Assembly (NCBI GenBank): GCA_963784675.1
Contig: CAWASE010000013.1
Coordinates: 62,001-126,000, forward strand
Direction: 5' to 3'
DNA from: SCTD01 sp963784675
GTDB lineage: Bacteria; Actinomycetota; Actinomycetes; Mycobacteriales; SCTD01
DNA: 64,000 nucleotides
A program made the position numbers and the translations under genes. Under the pieces are notes generated by a model. That model did not search any database. It worked only from the letters and a program-made list of their open reading frames with translations, and was not told where the DNA came from. Positions within the stretch are counted from its first letter, which is position 1; each line of letters begins with the position of its first letter. Positions 1 through 10,300 of this stretch are shown here, piece after piece.

Positions 1-1263
1 CGGGTGCGGTCGAGGCGACGGCGGCCGTCGGGCTCGGTGTGGCGCGCGCCGCGGCGGCGCAGGCGTCGGCGGCCTGCTCGCTGAGGTTCGCCACGATGCG
101 TTCGGCGTCGGGCAGGTCGGCGGCCACGATGCCCTCGTTCACCCGGGCCAGCGCGAGCGAGTCGAGGCGGGCCAGCGGCAGCGTGGTCGCCTCCTGCACC
201 GTCGCGAAGTCGACCCCGGCCAGCGAGCCGGTCACGCCGCGGTAGATCGCGACGTGGCCGTCCGTCGCACGCCGACGTAGAACTGCGACCGGACGTAGAC
301 GACGACGCCGCCCAGGGCGACGCCGACCAGCAGCAGCACGACCAGCGCGGCCAGCACACGGCCGCGTCGTCCCTGGGCCGGTCGGGCGGTCACCGGTGCG
401 GCGGCAGCGCGCGGGGTGGCGTCGACGTCCCGCCCCTCAGCGGTGCGGGCGCGGGCGGCCGAGCTGTCGTCGACGAGGGCGGCCTGCGGCGAGTCGGCGG
501 CGGCGCCGGCGATGACCGGGGGGCCCGGCCGCGCGTCGCCGGCCTCCAGGACGTCGGCGACGATGACGGTGATGTTGTCGGGGCCGCCGCCGCGCAGCGC
601 GAGCTGGACGAGCCTGTCGCACGCGGCCTGCGGGTCGGACAGCTCCAGCGCCTCCTGCAGCGTCGTGAGGCGACCGACCGGACCGGTGAGGCCGTCGCTG
701 CAGAGCAGGTAGCGGTCCCCTGCGCGTACCTCGCGCACCGACAGGTCGGGCTCGATCTCGCTGCGTCCGTCGAGCGCCTTGGTGACCAGGTTGCGCTGCG
801 GGTGGCTGCTGGCCTCCTCGGCGCTGATCCGGCCGTCGTCGACGAGCGACTGGACGAAGGTGTGGTCGGTGGTGATCTGCGCCAGCTCGCCGTCGCGCAG
901 CAGGTAGGCGCGCGAGTCGCCGATGTGCAGCATGCCGAGCCGGTTGCCGGCGAACAGGAAGGCGGTGAGCGTGGTGCCCATGCCGCTGAGCGAGGCGTCG
1001 CTGTCGACCATCTCGCGCAGGTGCAGGTTCGCGGCCTCGGCCCGCGCGCGGAGGACGTCGAGCAGATCGCTGCCGGGGGCGTCCTCGTCGAGCGGCGCCA
1101 TCGCGGCGATCGCCACCGCGGACGCGACCTCGCCCGCGGCGTGCCCGCCCATGCCGTCGGCCACCGCGAGCACCCGCGGACCGGCGTAGACGGAGTCCTC
1201 GTTGCCGGACCGGAGCAGCCCGGTGTGCGAGCGGGGCGAGCGAAGCGCGAGGGCGAGGGTCAC
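1..1263 (-). CDS. pstP: PP2C-family Ser/Thr phosphatase, PstP type (3' end cut by window, one frameshift)
   Basis: Metal-dependent protein phosphatase expected to reverse PknA/PknB-type phosphorylation at the membrane. The N-terminal 235 residues hold the PP2C motifs VADGMGGH, GMGTTLTA, HIGDSRAYLL, CSDGLTG and GGPDNITV. A Pro/Ala-rich linker and one transmembrane helix (ALVVLLLVGVALGGVVVYV) follow. The extracytoplasmic tail then changes frame near position 266: one missing base separates FYVGV from TDGHVAIYRGV, which reads on to the window edge. The GTG start at 1263 overlaps the fhaB stop (GTGA), so the two are translationally coupled. In the family the operon continues into rodA, pbpA and pkn genes, which would lie left of the window. 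The shift is probably a sequencing error because the downstream frame still reads as PstP-like sequence. Confidence 0.9.
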
Positions 1264-1745
1264 CGGCGCAGCTCCAGCACGGTCTTGCCGATCCGGATCG
1301 GGCGACCGAGCGGCACCTGGGTCGGATGGACGACCTTCGCGTCGTCGAGATAGGTGCCGTTGGTGGAGCCGAGGTCCTCGACGATCCAGGCGCCGTCGCC
1401 GGGGACCAGCCGGGCGTGCCGGTTGCTGGCGTAGTCGTCGGTGATGACCAGCGTCGAGTCGTCGGCGCGGCCGAGCGTGACCGGCGTGTCGCCCAGGGTC
1501 ACCGTCGTCCCGGTGAGGGCGCCTGCCGTGACGACGAGCTTGCGGGCCTCGCTGCGACCCACCTTGCGCCCGGCCGCGGGTGCCGGAGCGGCTCGGGGCG
1601 CCGCGGCCACGGCCGGGGCGGGCGCGCTGGCGCGCCGGCTCCCGAACAGGTCGGCGCGCACGGTGCGGAAGGCGGCGACGACGAACAGCCACAGCACCAG
1701 CAGCAGGCCGTACTTGACCAGGGCGACGACCAGGGCGCTGCCCAT
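1260..1745 (-). CDS. fhaB: FHA-domain membrane protein FhaB (FipA-like)
   Basis: Phosphothreonine-reading adaptor of the Ser/Thr kinase system. The 161-residue protein begins with a single membrane helix (VVALVKYGLLLVLWLFVVAA) followed by a basic, Ala/Pro-rich linker and a C-terminal FHA domain with LGRADDSTLVI, SNRHARL and DLGSTNGTYL. An upstream ATG at 1787 would add 14 residues that overlap fhaA. The start at 1745 is preferred because it places the helix at the extreme N terminus, as in the family. It lies 10 bases after the fhaA stop, and its own stop overlaps the phosphatase start, so fhaA-fhaB-pstP form one transcription unit. No oddities seen. Confidence 0.9.
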   Translation of the reverse strand: MGSALVVALVKYGLLLVLWLFVVAAFRTVRADLFGSRRASAPAPAVAAAPRAAPAPAAGRKVGRSEARKLVVTAGALTGTTVTLGDTPVTLGRADDSTLVITDDYASNRHARLVPGDGAWIVEDLGSTNGTYLDDAKVVHPTQVPLGRPIRIGKTVLELRR

Positions 1746-1755
1746 CAGAGGCCCA

Positions 1756-2457
1756 TCAGGTGGACCGGAACTGGACGGTGCTGGCACCGAGGTCGATGCG
1801 GTCGCCGTCGCAGAGCACGGCGTCGCCGGTGATGCGCCGGCCGTTCAGGCTCGTGCCGTTCGTCGAGCCCAGGTCGGTGAGGAGCACCCGGTCTCCGTCG
1901 ACCCTCAGCTCGGCGTGCCGACGGGAGACCCCGGTGTCGGGCAGGCGCAGATCGGCCTCGGCGCCGCGACCGAGCACCGTGCTCTCGCCGGTGAGCGACA
2001 CCGTCCGCTCCGGGTTGTCGGACGTGCGCGGCAGCACCAGCCGCGGGCGACCGGACCCGGACTCCGGCTCGGCGGGGGTCTCGATGGTCCCGACGACGCT
2101 GCTGCGGACCTTGAAGACGCCGGTGGCGAAGTCGTCGACCTGGACGAACGCGACCTCGACGTCGCCCACGAAGGCCCAGCCCTGCTCGGCGGCGTGCTCG
2201 GTCACCATCCCGGCCAGCTCGGTGCGCAGCTGCTCGTCCCACTCCGCGAACCGCTCGAGGTCGGTCGGCCCGATCTCGACCACGTAGCGGTTCGGCACCA
2301 GGATGCGACCCGGCCCCATGACCTGCTTGTGCTCGGCAGCCTCCCGCTGCAAGGCTCCGGCCACCTCGACCGGTTGGACGACGCCGCCGAAGACCTTGGC
2401 GAAGGCACCCTCGACGAGGCCTTCGAGCCGGCGCTCGAAGCGCTGCAGCACTCCCAC
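1756..2457 (-). CDS. fhaA: FhaA: DUF3662 plus FHA domain protein
   Basis: Cytoplasmic phosphothreonine-binding adaptor linked in actinobacteria to PknB and cell-wall synthesis. The 233-residue protein has an N-terminal DUF3662 domain (about residues 1-120, with VFGGVVQPVEVAGAL and VPNRYVVEI) and a C-terminal FHA domain (about 150-230) with LGRGAEADLRL, SRRHAEL and DLGSTNGTSLNG. The GTG at 2457 is chosen because a strong GGAAGGAG sits 7 bases upstream. Longer readings run into the tRNA-Leu gene on the other strand. The placement of fhaA head-to-head with a tRNA-Leu gene is the same as in mycobacteria. A TACGAT hexamer on this strand at 2487-2492 is a possible -10 element. Confidence 0.92.
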   Translation of the reverse strand: MGVLQRFERRLEGLVEGAFAKVFGGVVQPVEVAGALQREAAEHKQVMGPGRILVPNRYVVEIGPTDLERFAEWDEQLRTELAGMVTEHAAEQGWAFVGDVEVAFVQVDDFATGVFKVRSSVVGTIETPAEPESGSGRPRLVLPRTSDNPERTVSLTGESTVLGRGAEADLRLPDTGVSRRHAELRVDGDRVLLTDLGSTNGTSLNGRRITGDAVLCDGDRIDLGASTVQFRST

Positions 2458-2565
2458 GCCGGTGCTCCTTCCCGTGTCAGGCTGAGATCGTATCGTCGCA
2501 GGTCGCAGACGGTGCGCGCCAGCACGGGGTGGAACGCCGCTGGTGCTAGCCTGCGGATCGCACTC

Positions 2566-2648
2566 GCGCGAGTGGCGGAATGGCAGACGCGCACGGTTCA
2601 GGTCCGTGTGTCCGAAAGGACGTGGGGGTTCAACTCCCCCCTCGCGCA
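2566..2648 (+). tRNA. tRNA-Leu(CAG)
   Basis: Cloverleaf of 83 bases: acceptor arm GCGCGAG pairs with CTCGCGC. The anticodon stem ACGG/CCGT encloses the loop TTCAGGT, giving anticodon CAG (codon CUG). A long variable arm is typical of class II tRNAs, and the T arm is GGGGG-TTCAACT-CCCCC. The 3' CCA is not encoded (A discriminator then CAG). Confidence 0.95.
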
Positions 2649-2694
2649 CAGCACCGCACCAGCAGCGACACCCCCGGGCCTGAGCCGGACGTCG

Positions 2695-2725
2695 CGAAGG
2701 CCGCCTCTGACCGGGGCGGCCTTCG
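2695..2725 (+). terminator. Hairpin terminator after tRNA-Leu
   Basis: Perfect 11-bp inverted repeat CGAAGGCCGCC / GGCGGCCTTCG around a 9-base loop, 46 bases after the tRNA and just before the convergent HNH gene stop. No U tract follows, which is usual in GC-rich actinobacteria. It may serve both strands. Confidence 0.65.
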
Positions 2726-2743
2726 ACGTTCCCGGGCGGCACC

Positions 2744-4318
2744 TCAGAACACCGGTTCTTCGCGCCACCCGTGCTCGGTGAGCCAGCGGCCGTCCTTGAG
2801 CCGCACGGCCTTGCCGCTGTGGACCTCGTGATGGGTCTGCTCGCACAGCAGCACCGTGTCGCCGAGGCTGGTCGTACCGCACCTGGACCACGGCGTGGCG
2901 TGGTGCGGGATCAGGGTGTGCCCTGGTCCACGGGTGCAGCCGGCGCCCTGGCAGTGCCCACCCGTCTCCAGGCTCTTGGCGCGGCGTTCGTGGCCCCGCA
3001 GGGTGCGGGCGGTGTGGCTGGCCGCCAGGACCCGTCCGCCCAGACCGAGCACGAACCGGGTGACGGCGCTGCCCTGACCGTCGTTGCCGCACCACCAGCG
3101 GCGGACCAGGCTGCGCGGCAGCAGCTGTCCGCTGGCCCCGACCGGACCCAGACTGCCCGGGGCGCCGTGCAGGCTCTCCAGGCCGACGGTGACGAGGATC
3201 TGCGGCACCGTCTTGCCCCGGCTGCCCGTGGCGCCGGAGGCGAGGTAGCGACGGAGGCCGTTGCGCAGCGCGTCGTGCCGACGCTGCGGCAGGGTGCGGG
3301 GGCCGGGACAGTGCCCGGAGACGTCGCCGCCGACGGGGTGGCTCAGGCTGCTCGACGACAGACCGTCGTCGCCGTCGGCAGAGGTCCAACCGCGGTCACG
3401 GGCGGCCCGGTAGGCCTCGGTGTCGACCGGGTTGTCGGCGTCGACCGCGAGCTCGGCCGCGAGCAGGGTGTGCAGCAGCTCGCCGGTCTCCAGGTCGAGC
3501 TCGCCGGCTGTGACGTACCAGCCGCCCCCGTCGTGGTGCGGACGAAGGCCGAAGGCCCGGCGGGCGTGCTGGTCGGCGGCCTTGCTCTCGAGCAGGCTGG
3601 GCACCACCGCGTCGACCAGGCGCGCGAGGGCGGCAGGGACCTGACCGACCTCCAGGTGGGTGGCCAGCACGACGAACGCTGCCTCCAGGCGCCCGGCCTG
3701 GCTTGCTGCGGTGGCCGCGACCGTCTCGAGCCGCTCGACCAGCGCGAGCAGTCGGGGGTCGTGGTCGTCGAGCCCCCCGAGCGCCTCGCAGACCAGCTGC
3801 CGGACGCCGTCGACGACCACCGCCTCCACGACCACCTCGCCGTCCTGACCGTCGATGCGCCCGTCGGGACGGTCGACGAAGCGCCGTACGGTGACCAGCG
3901 CGCTCGCCACCCGGGCCGCCGCCGCCATGCTCAGCAGGCCGGTCTCGACGGCCGACCGAAGGCACGGCAGCGTCGCCAGCCGGCGGGCCAGCGCGACCTC
4001 GGTCGCCGGGATGCTGCTCGCCTGGGCCGCGACCCACCGGCTCGTGCTGGGAGCGCCTTCGGCCTCGTACAGCCGGCGCGTGTCGACGTCGGCCAGCCGG
4101 GCCAGCGCGACGGCCCGCAACCGCTCACCCAGCGCGAGCAGCGCCGCGGCGTCCGCCAGCGCCACCGCTTCGGGCAGCTCGGCCGGGGCCTGGGCGGCGA
4201 CAGCCTCGACGTCGACCAGCAGCGTCGCCACTGCTGCAGAGCAGTCGTTCCGCCGCGCGCCAGGTGACGCGGCGACAGGCGCCATCCCCATTCGGGTCGT
4301 TGCCATGGTATCGAACAT
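2744..4318 (-). CDS. DUF222/13E12-repeat family protein with C-terminal HNH nuclease domain
   Basis: Putative metal-dependent DNA endonuclease of the actinobacterial REP13E12 type, 524 residues. The N-terminal two thirds form the helical DUF222 domain (ARLADVDTRRLY, VALARRLATLP). The C terminus is an HNH module with paired cysteines (CQGAGC), a HH pair in IPHHATPW, LLCEQTHHEVH and a W/R-rich tail. The start at 4318 (MFDT) is chosen because ATG TTC GAT lies inside an SOS box. DUF222 proteins characteristically begin MFE or MFD for this reason. No separate ribosome binding site is visible, so a leaderless or very short-leader message is likely. The next ATG at 4306 (MATTR) is the alternative. 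Its cellular role (mobile endonuclease or DNA-damage function) is not established. Confidence 0.85.
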   Translation of the reverse strand: MFDTMATTRMGMAPVAASPGARRNDCSAAVATLLVDVEAVAAQAPAELPEAVALADAAALLALGERLRAVALARLADVDTRRLYEAEGAPSTSRWVAAQASSIPATEVALARRLATLPCLRSAVETGLLSMAAAARVASALVTVRRFVDRPDGRIDGQDGEVVVEAVVVDGVRQLVCEALGGLDDHDPRLLALVERLETVAATAASQAGRLEAAFVVLATHLEVGQVPAALARLVDAVVPSLLESKAADQHARRAFGLRPHHDGGGWYVTAGELDLETGELLHTLLAAELAVDADNPVDTEAYRAARDRGWTSADGDDGLSSSSLSHPVGGDVSGHCPGPRTLPQRRHDALRNGLRRYLASGATGSRGKTVPQILVTVGLESLHGAPGSLGPVGASGQLLPRSLVRRWWCGNDGQGSAVTRFVLGLGGRVLAASHTARTLRGHERRAKSLETGGHCQGAGCTRGPGHTLIPHHATPWSRCGTTSLGDTVLLCEQTHHEVHSGKAVRLKDGRWLTEHGWREEPVF

Positions 4319-4326
4319 GTGTTCGA
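4311..4326. promoter_or_regulatory. LexA/SOS box overlapping the HNH start codon
   Basis: TCGAACATGTGTTCGA matches the actinobacterial LexA consensus TCGAAC-N4-GTTCGA at all fixed positions. On the minus strand the ATG of the HNH gene (4318-4316) is inside the box. LexA bound here would block transcription start and gene expression until DNA damage. Confidence 0.88.
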
Positions 4327-4604
4327 ATCTACCAGACGGCTGCGGGGTGTCAAGTACTCGTACGGAGACGACGGCGGGAGGACCGGCAGGCTCTCCGGCA
4401 TGCGACCGGGGCCGGATCGCTTCAGTCCTTGGGGCAGACCAGGTCCGTCCGCCCAAGCCGACGGCCTCCCGCCCGATGCATCCAAGGGAAACCACACCGC
4501 GACTGCGCGGACCGACGGCGACGCTCGGCTCGCCCGAGCGGTGCTCTTCCGGGTCCGGTCCCCAGCGCGCCCCGGGCAGCGGAGCCACCGCCAGCCAGCG
4601 AGCA

Positions 4605-7246
4605 CTACACCGTCGCGCGCACCGGCCCGTCCCCTTCGCCTGCGGAGCGCAGCAGCTGCTCCGCCTGCTCGGCCGGCAGCGGCCGTCCGAACAGGAAGCC
4701 CTGCCCGAACCCGCACCCCATGCCGCGCAGGATGTCCAGCTGCTGCTCGGTCTCGATCCCTTCGGCGACGCACTGCAGGCCCAGAGCGTTGGCGAGCGTC
4801 GTGACGGCGGTCGCGACCGCCTGCCCCGGAGCCGACGGACCGAGGGCGTGGACGAAGCTGCGATCCACCTTCAGGCCGTGCACGGGCAGTCGGGTCAGAT
4901 AGCTGAGCGAGGAGAACCCCGTTCCGAAGTCGTCGATCGCCAGCAGGGCGCCCGCCTCCACCAGCGCGTGCAGCCCGGCGCGTGCGCTGGCCGTCTCTCC
5001 CATCACGGTGGTCTCGGTCAGCTCCAGGCAGAGCGTCCACGGCCGCAGCCGTACGGACGCCTGCCGCACCAGCTCGACGAACCCGGCATCGGCCAGCTGC
5101 GCCCCGGACACGTTGACCGCCAGCACCATCTGCCCGCCCCGCCACCGCCACCGCCACCGCCACCGCCACCGCCACCGCCCACACCGTCGCGCCACTGCAC
5201 CACCTGCTCGACGGCGCTGTGCAGGACCCATTCGCCCAGGCGTCCGATCAGGCCGGTCTCCTCGGCGAGGTCGATGAAGTCGCTCGGTCCGACGAGCCCG
5301 CGCGTCGGGTGCTGCCACCGGACGAGCGCCTCGAAGCCGGCCAGGCTCTCGCCGCGGGTCAGGTCGACGACCGGCTGGAAGTGCAGGACGAACTCGCCAG
5401 CCTCCAGCCCGCTGCGCAGCTGACCCTCGACCGCGAGCCGGTCGAAGGCCCGCTGTCGCATGTCGGCGGTGAACAGCACCGCCTCCGCGCCTCCGCGTCG
5501 CTTGGCCCGGTACATGGCGATGTCGGCGCAGCGCAGCAGCTCCGACGCGCTCTGCCCGGGTCGGCCCAGCACGACCCCGGCGCTGCTCGTGGCCGTGACG
5601 GTGTGGCCGGCCAGCTCGATCGGGCCGCTGAGGGCGCTCAGCGCAGCCTCGGCGACGGCCATGGCGCCGGCGGTCGTCACCTCGTTCTCGGCGAGCACGA
5701 CGAACTCGTCGCCCCCGAAGCGAGCGACCGTCATGTCCGGGTCCAGCTGCTCGCGCAACCGACGGCCGACGTGCACGAGCAGCTGGTCGCCCCACTCGTG
5801 GCCGAGCGAGTCGTTCACGACCTTGAGGCGGTCCAGGTCCAGGAAGACTACGACCGGCCCGAGCGCCTGCCGTTCGTTGCGCTGGCGCAGCGAGGCTTCC
5901 AGCCGTGTCAGCAGGACGCTGCGGTTCGGCAGGCCGGTCAGCGGGTCGCGCTCGGCGCGGTCCGCGAGCTGCTCGACCAGCCACGACCGGTCGACGGCGA
6001 TGCCCACGAGATGTCCTGCGCGCTCGACCAGCTCAGCGATCTGCTCGTCCGGGGTCCCCGGGCCGGGCGGATAGAGCGCGAACGATCCCAGGATCCGGCC
6101 GGTGGCCGGCGACACGACCGGAAAGGACCAGCAGGCCCGCACGCCGCACTCGCGCGCGAGCTCGTGGAAAGGCGCGAACTGCTCGTCGGCCAGCAGGTCG
6201 GCCACGATGTACGGCGCCGAGCTCTGGACGGCCAGCGCGCAGGGGGAGAAGTCGACCGAGACCTGCAGCCCGTCCAGGGCGGTCGCGTACTCCAGCGGCA
6301 GGCTGGGCGAGGCCCCGTGCCGGAACACCCGTCCGCCTGGCGCCGTCTCCGTCAGCAGCACCGAGCAGACGACGCCCGGCAGCTCCAGCTCGACCCAGAC
6401 GGCGAGCTCTTCCAGCGTCTGGCCGAGGTCCTGCTCGGCGGCGATCATCTCCAGCACCCTGGCGTGCGCTTCGCTGGCCTGCTCGGCCCGGTCGTCGTCG
6501 GTGACGTCCCTGGCCGCCAGGACCAGCCCCCGCACCGACGGGTCGTCGGTGAGGTCGCGCACCGTCGTGTGCAGGCGCAGCAGCCGCCCGTCCGCCCCCT
6601 GGACGACGAGCCGGTGCGGCAGGGCCTGCCCGCGATGCAGCCCGCTGCGCAGGATCGCCCGCCAGCGGCCGGCGTCGGGTCCGGCCAGGATCTCCACCAG
6701 GTTCGGCAGCGCACCGTCGCTGCCGGGTGGGCTCAGCAGGCGCAGGGCCGAACGGCTCGCATAGCTGGCCTGCCCGTCGCGACCGACGATGAGCAGCAGG
6801 TCGCGCAGCTCGAGCAGCATCGCCTCCTGCCGGTTCTCGCTGTGGTCCAGGGCGGCCTGCACGGCCTGCTGCTCACGGACGTCGCGCTGGATGGTGGCGG
6901 TGCCGAGCAGCGCGCCGTCGTCGCCGAGCAGCCGGAAGGAGGTGACCGCGACCGGGATCGGCTGGCCGCCGCGCCAGTCGCGCAACGTCCCCGTCCCGGA
7001 CCAGCAGCCGTCGCGCGCCACCGCCGGCTGCGAGACGCGCGTGCGGATCTGAAAACCGTCCTCGGTGAGGAACTCGCTGACCTGCCGGTCCGTCACGTCG
7101 AACGTCGGGGGCAGCCCGACCAGGGACAGCCCGGCAGGGTTGACGAAGCGCAGGTCCCCGAGCGGGCCGGCGATCGCGACGAAGTCAGGGCATTCGTAGA
7201 GCATGACCCGTAGCAGGTCTTCGGAGCCGGACGTCGCGAGCGGCAT
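4605..7246 (-). CDS. PAS-PAS-GAF-GGDEF-EAL cyclic-di-GMP enzyme (one frameshift in the EAL domain)
   Basis: Bifunctional-type c-di-GMP signalling protein of about 880 residues without membrane segments. Order: PAS (about 10-120), second PAS (130-250), GAF (270-420), GGDEF (430-590) and EAL. The cyclase site GGDEF is intact, but no RxxD inhibitory site precedes it. The EAL half keeps FEALVRWQHP, NVSGAQL, ELTET, DDFGTGFSSL, KVDRSF and AEGIET, so phosphodiesterase chemistry looks possible. Between WRDGV and QMVLAVNVSG the gene carries a hexanucleotide repeat coding about 14 glycines, and the frame changes at the adjoining G/C run near 5135-5141 (one base short). The ATG at 7246 has GGGAG 5 bases upstream. 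If the shift were real, the protein would lose most of its EAL domain. Confidence 0.85.
5139..5179. repeat. CCACCG hexanucleotide microsatellite inside the EAL gene
   Basis: Six perfect copies of CCACCG (5142-5177) with partial copies on both sides, read on the minus strand as alternating GGT GGC glycine codons. Gain or loss of a unit adds or removes two glycines without changing frame. The frameshift of the gene lies just beyond the repeat in a GGGGC run. Confidence 0.85.
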
Positions 7247-7382
7247 GAGGCTCCCGAGGGCTCAGGGGGACGTTCGCCCCGCGAGATGACCGGACGGCTC
7301 CGGTCGGCGTGAGGTGAGTGTGCCCCTTCTGATCAAGGTGTGGTGGCCATCGGCCATCGACCTGTGCGAAAGCCCGCCGCGG

Positions 7383-10300
7383 CTATCCCGCGAGGTGCCC
7401 CCACCGTTCGGCCAGCGCGTCCCACGGGCCGATCGCCGCGATCCTGCCCTCACGCAGCACGACGACGCGGTCGGCCTGCGCGAGGGCTGCCCGCTTCGAG
7501 CTCGAACCGAGGACGGTGGTGCCGCGCCGACGCAGCGCCGACCACAGCTCGACCTCGGTGCGCGCGTCCAGCGCGCTGGAGACGTCGTCGGCCAAAACGA
7601 GCTCGGCGTCCGTCGACAGCGCTCGCGCCAGCGCGAGCCGCTGCACCTGCCCGCCGGACAGGCGGACCCCGCGGTGTCCGACGACCGCCTCCACGCCGCC
7701 CGCGACGTGGATGTCGTGACCGAGCCGGGCGTCGTCGACACCGCGGGCGGCGTCGCGCGCATGGTCCAGCCGCAGGTTGTCGCCGAAGGTGCCCGACAGC
7801 ACCCGCGGTACCTGCGCGACGTAGGCGACCTGACCGGGCCGCAGGAACACCTGCGGGTCCGACACCTCGGTGCCGTTCCAGGACAGTGCGCCGGTGTGGT
7901 CGACCAGGCCCGCGAGCGCGCCGAGCAGGCTGGACTTGCCGGCGCCGACCTGGCCGAGCAGCAGCACGAGCTCACCCGGCAGCAGGGTGAGGTCGACGTC
8001 CTGCACCCCGAGCGTGCCGTCGTCGTGGACCGCCGTCAGCCCGCGCACGTCCAGCCGCTGCAGCGGCGACCGGACGGGGACGGTGGGCAGCGGGGCCAGC
8101 CCGCGCACGAGGTCGACCCCCTCGGGCACCGCCACCAGGCCGGTGCCGCCCGCCAGCTGCGAGGTTGCGGCCGCCCACGCGCGGGTGCCGGGAGCCTCGG
8201 TGATGACGGCGCCCGCGACGCGTCCGAACCAGTCGAAGCCTCCGACGGCAGCGGTGACCAGCAGCGCCGTCGCCAGCCCCCAGCCGCCCTGCAGGTAGAC
8301 CAGCCAGCCGGCGACCACCCCGACCTGGACGAGCACCGTGGGCAGACCGTCCAGCACGGCCTGCACCCGGTGCTCGCGCACGGCGGCGGCGACGCGACCG
8401 CCGTCGACGGCGCGCAGGTGCCGGTGCACCGCGGGCGTGGCGGCGGCGAGCTTGACGGTGCGCGCGGCGTCCAGCGCCGACACCAGGGCCCGGCCGAACT
8501 GCGCCCGGCTGACCGACGCCGCGACCGCCGTCCGGCCTGCCACCGGCGAGCCGAGTGCCGAGAGGGCACCGGAGAGCACCAGCACCGCCAGCAGCACGCC
8601 GCCCGCCAGCAGGCTGCGCGCGGCGACGGTGGTGACGCCGGCGATGACCATGCCGTTCACCAGGTCTACCCAGCGGTCGGCGTACCGGACGTAGCGGTCG
8701 GCGTCGAGCGCGCGACCGACGACCTCGCCGGGCGGGGTGCGGGGCAGCCGGTGCTGCATCGTCTGGCCGCGCAGGACCGCCAGCCGGACGCGCAGGAGCC
8801 CGGCCACCCACCACTGCGGGTAGACGCGGAAGGCCAGCGACATCAGCAGCGGGGCCAGGAGCAGGCAGCCGACCAGCGCGGCCAGCGTGCCGAACGGTCG
8901 GCCGCCGGCGTCCAGCGACTGCACGACGTGTCCCCAGAGGAAACCGGCGACGGCGCCGTAGGCACCGGTCAGGGCGGCGCACAGGAACAGCAGCCCACCC
9001 CCGATGCCCCACTGCGGATGGACGAGGAGCAGGGCGGCGATGCCGCGTCCGAGCCGGGGGCCTTCGCCGACCTGCTGCGGTGCACGGGGCGTCCCGCCGC
9101 GGCGCGCCGAGCCCACCTGCTCCGGCCGGGACGCCTGCACACCGGGGTCCGCGCCAGCGTCGGAGCCGGTGTCCGAGTCAAGGTCGCCGTCGGCGTCGGC
9201 GTCAGGGTCCGCGTCGAGCCGCCCGTCGGCTGAGGGTGCACCGGCGGCGTCGAGCAGGTCGCGGAACGGTCCGGGACGCGAGGCCAGCGCCGCACGCGGG
9301 CCCTGCTGCACGAGCCGGCCGGCGGACAGCACGGCCACCCGGTCGGCGCGCGCGGTCGTCGCGAGCCGGTGGGCGATGACGACGCCGGTGCGGCCGGACA
9401 GCAGCCGGTCGCATGCCTGCACGACCCGGCGCTCGGTGAGCGGGTCCATCCGGGCGGTGGCCTCGTCGAGCACGACGACCTGCACGTCGCGTACGAGCAG
9501 CCGGGCGAAGGCGACGAGCTGTTCCTCGCCGGCGGACAGCGTCGTGCCGCCCGGTCCCAGCAGCGTGTCCAGGCCCGCCGGCAGCCCGTCGACCCAGTCC
9601 TGCAGCCCCAGCAGCGCGACCGCGTCGACCACGGCCGCGCGGGGCACGTCGGCGAACAGGGTGATGTTGTCGGCCAGCGTCGCGGCCAGGATCTCGGTGC
9701 GCTGGGTGACGACGCCGACGGCGGCGCGCAGCTGCTGCAGGTCGAGGTCGCGCACGTCGACACCGCCGAGCAGCACGCTGCCGCGCGGCGGCTCCACCGC
9801 ACGCGACAGCAGGGCCGCGAGCGTCGACTTGCCCGAGCCGGTACGCCCGACGAGCGCGAGCGTGCGCCCCGCCGGCAGCTCCAGGTCGATCTCGCGCAGC
9901 GCGAAGCCTCCTTCGGCGTAGCTGAACTCGAGCGAACGCACCGACAGCCCCAGCGGACCGGTCGGCACCGGCAGGCCACCGACCGGCTCGGGCGCCGCCT
10001 CGAGCATCGACCGCAGCCGGGTCAGCGCGCCGAGCCCGGCCTGCAGGTCGGGCAGGTGCCGGGCGATCTGGTCGACCTGCCCGACGAAGGTCGTCGTCAC
10101 CAGGAAGAGCGTCACGAGCGACGCGGTGGACAGCCGCCCGTCGGTGACCAGCAGCGCGCCGCCGACCGCCGTGGCGGCGAGCAGCCCGTGCAGCAGCAGT
10201 CCGGCGCGGCGGCCGATCTGCGCGGCGGTCTGGCAGCTCGCGGCCATCCGTGCGTGGACGGTGCTCGACACCTCGGCGCACCGACGCAGCAGGTAGGCCT

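Noticed and set aside
2598..3389. Minus-strand frame of 263 codons across tRNA-Leu and the HNH gene
   Set aside because: Arg/Pro-rich shadow overlapping the real HNH frame and tRNA terminator.
5139..5179. Short tandem repeat as a possible CRISPR array
   Set aside because: Units are 6 bases without spacers and code for glycine inside an EAL protein.
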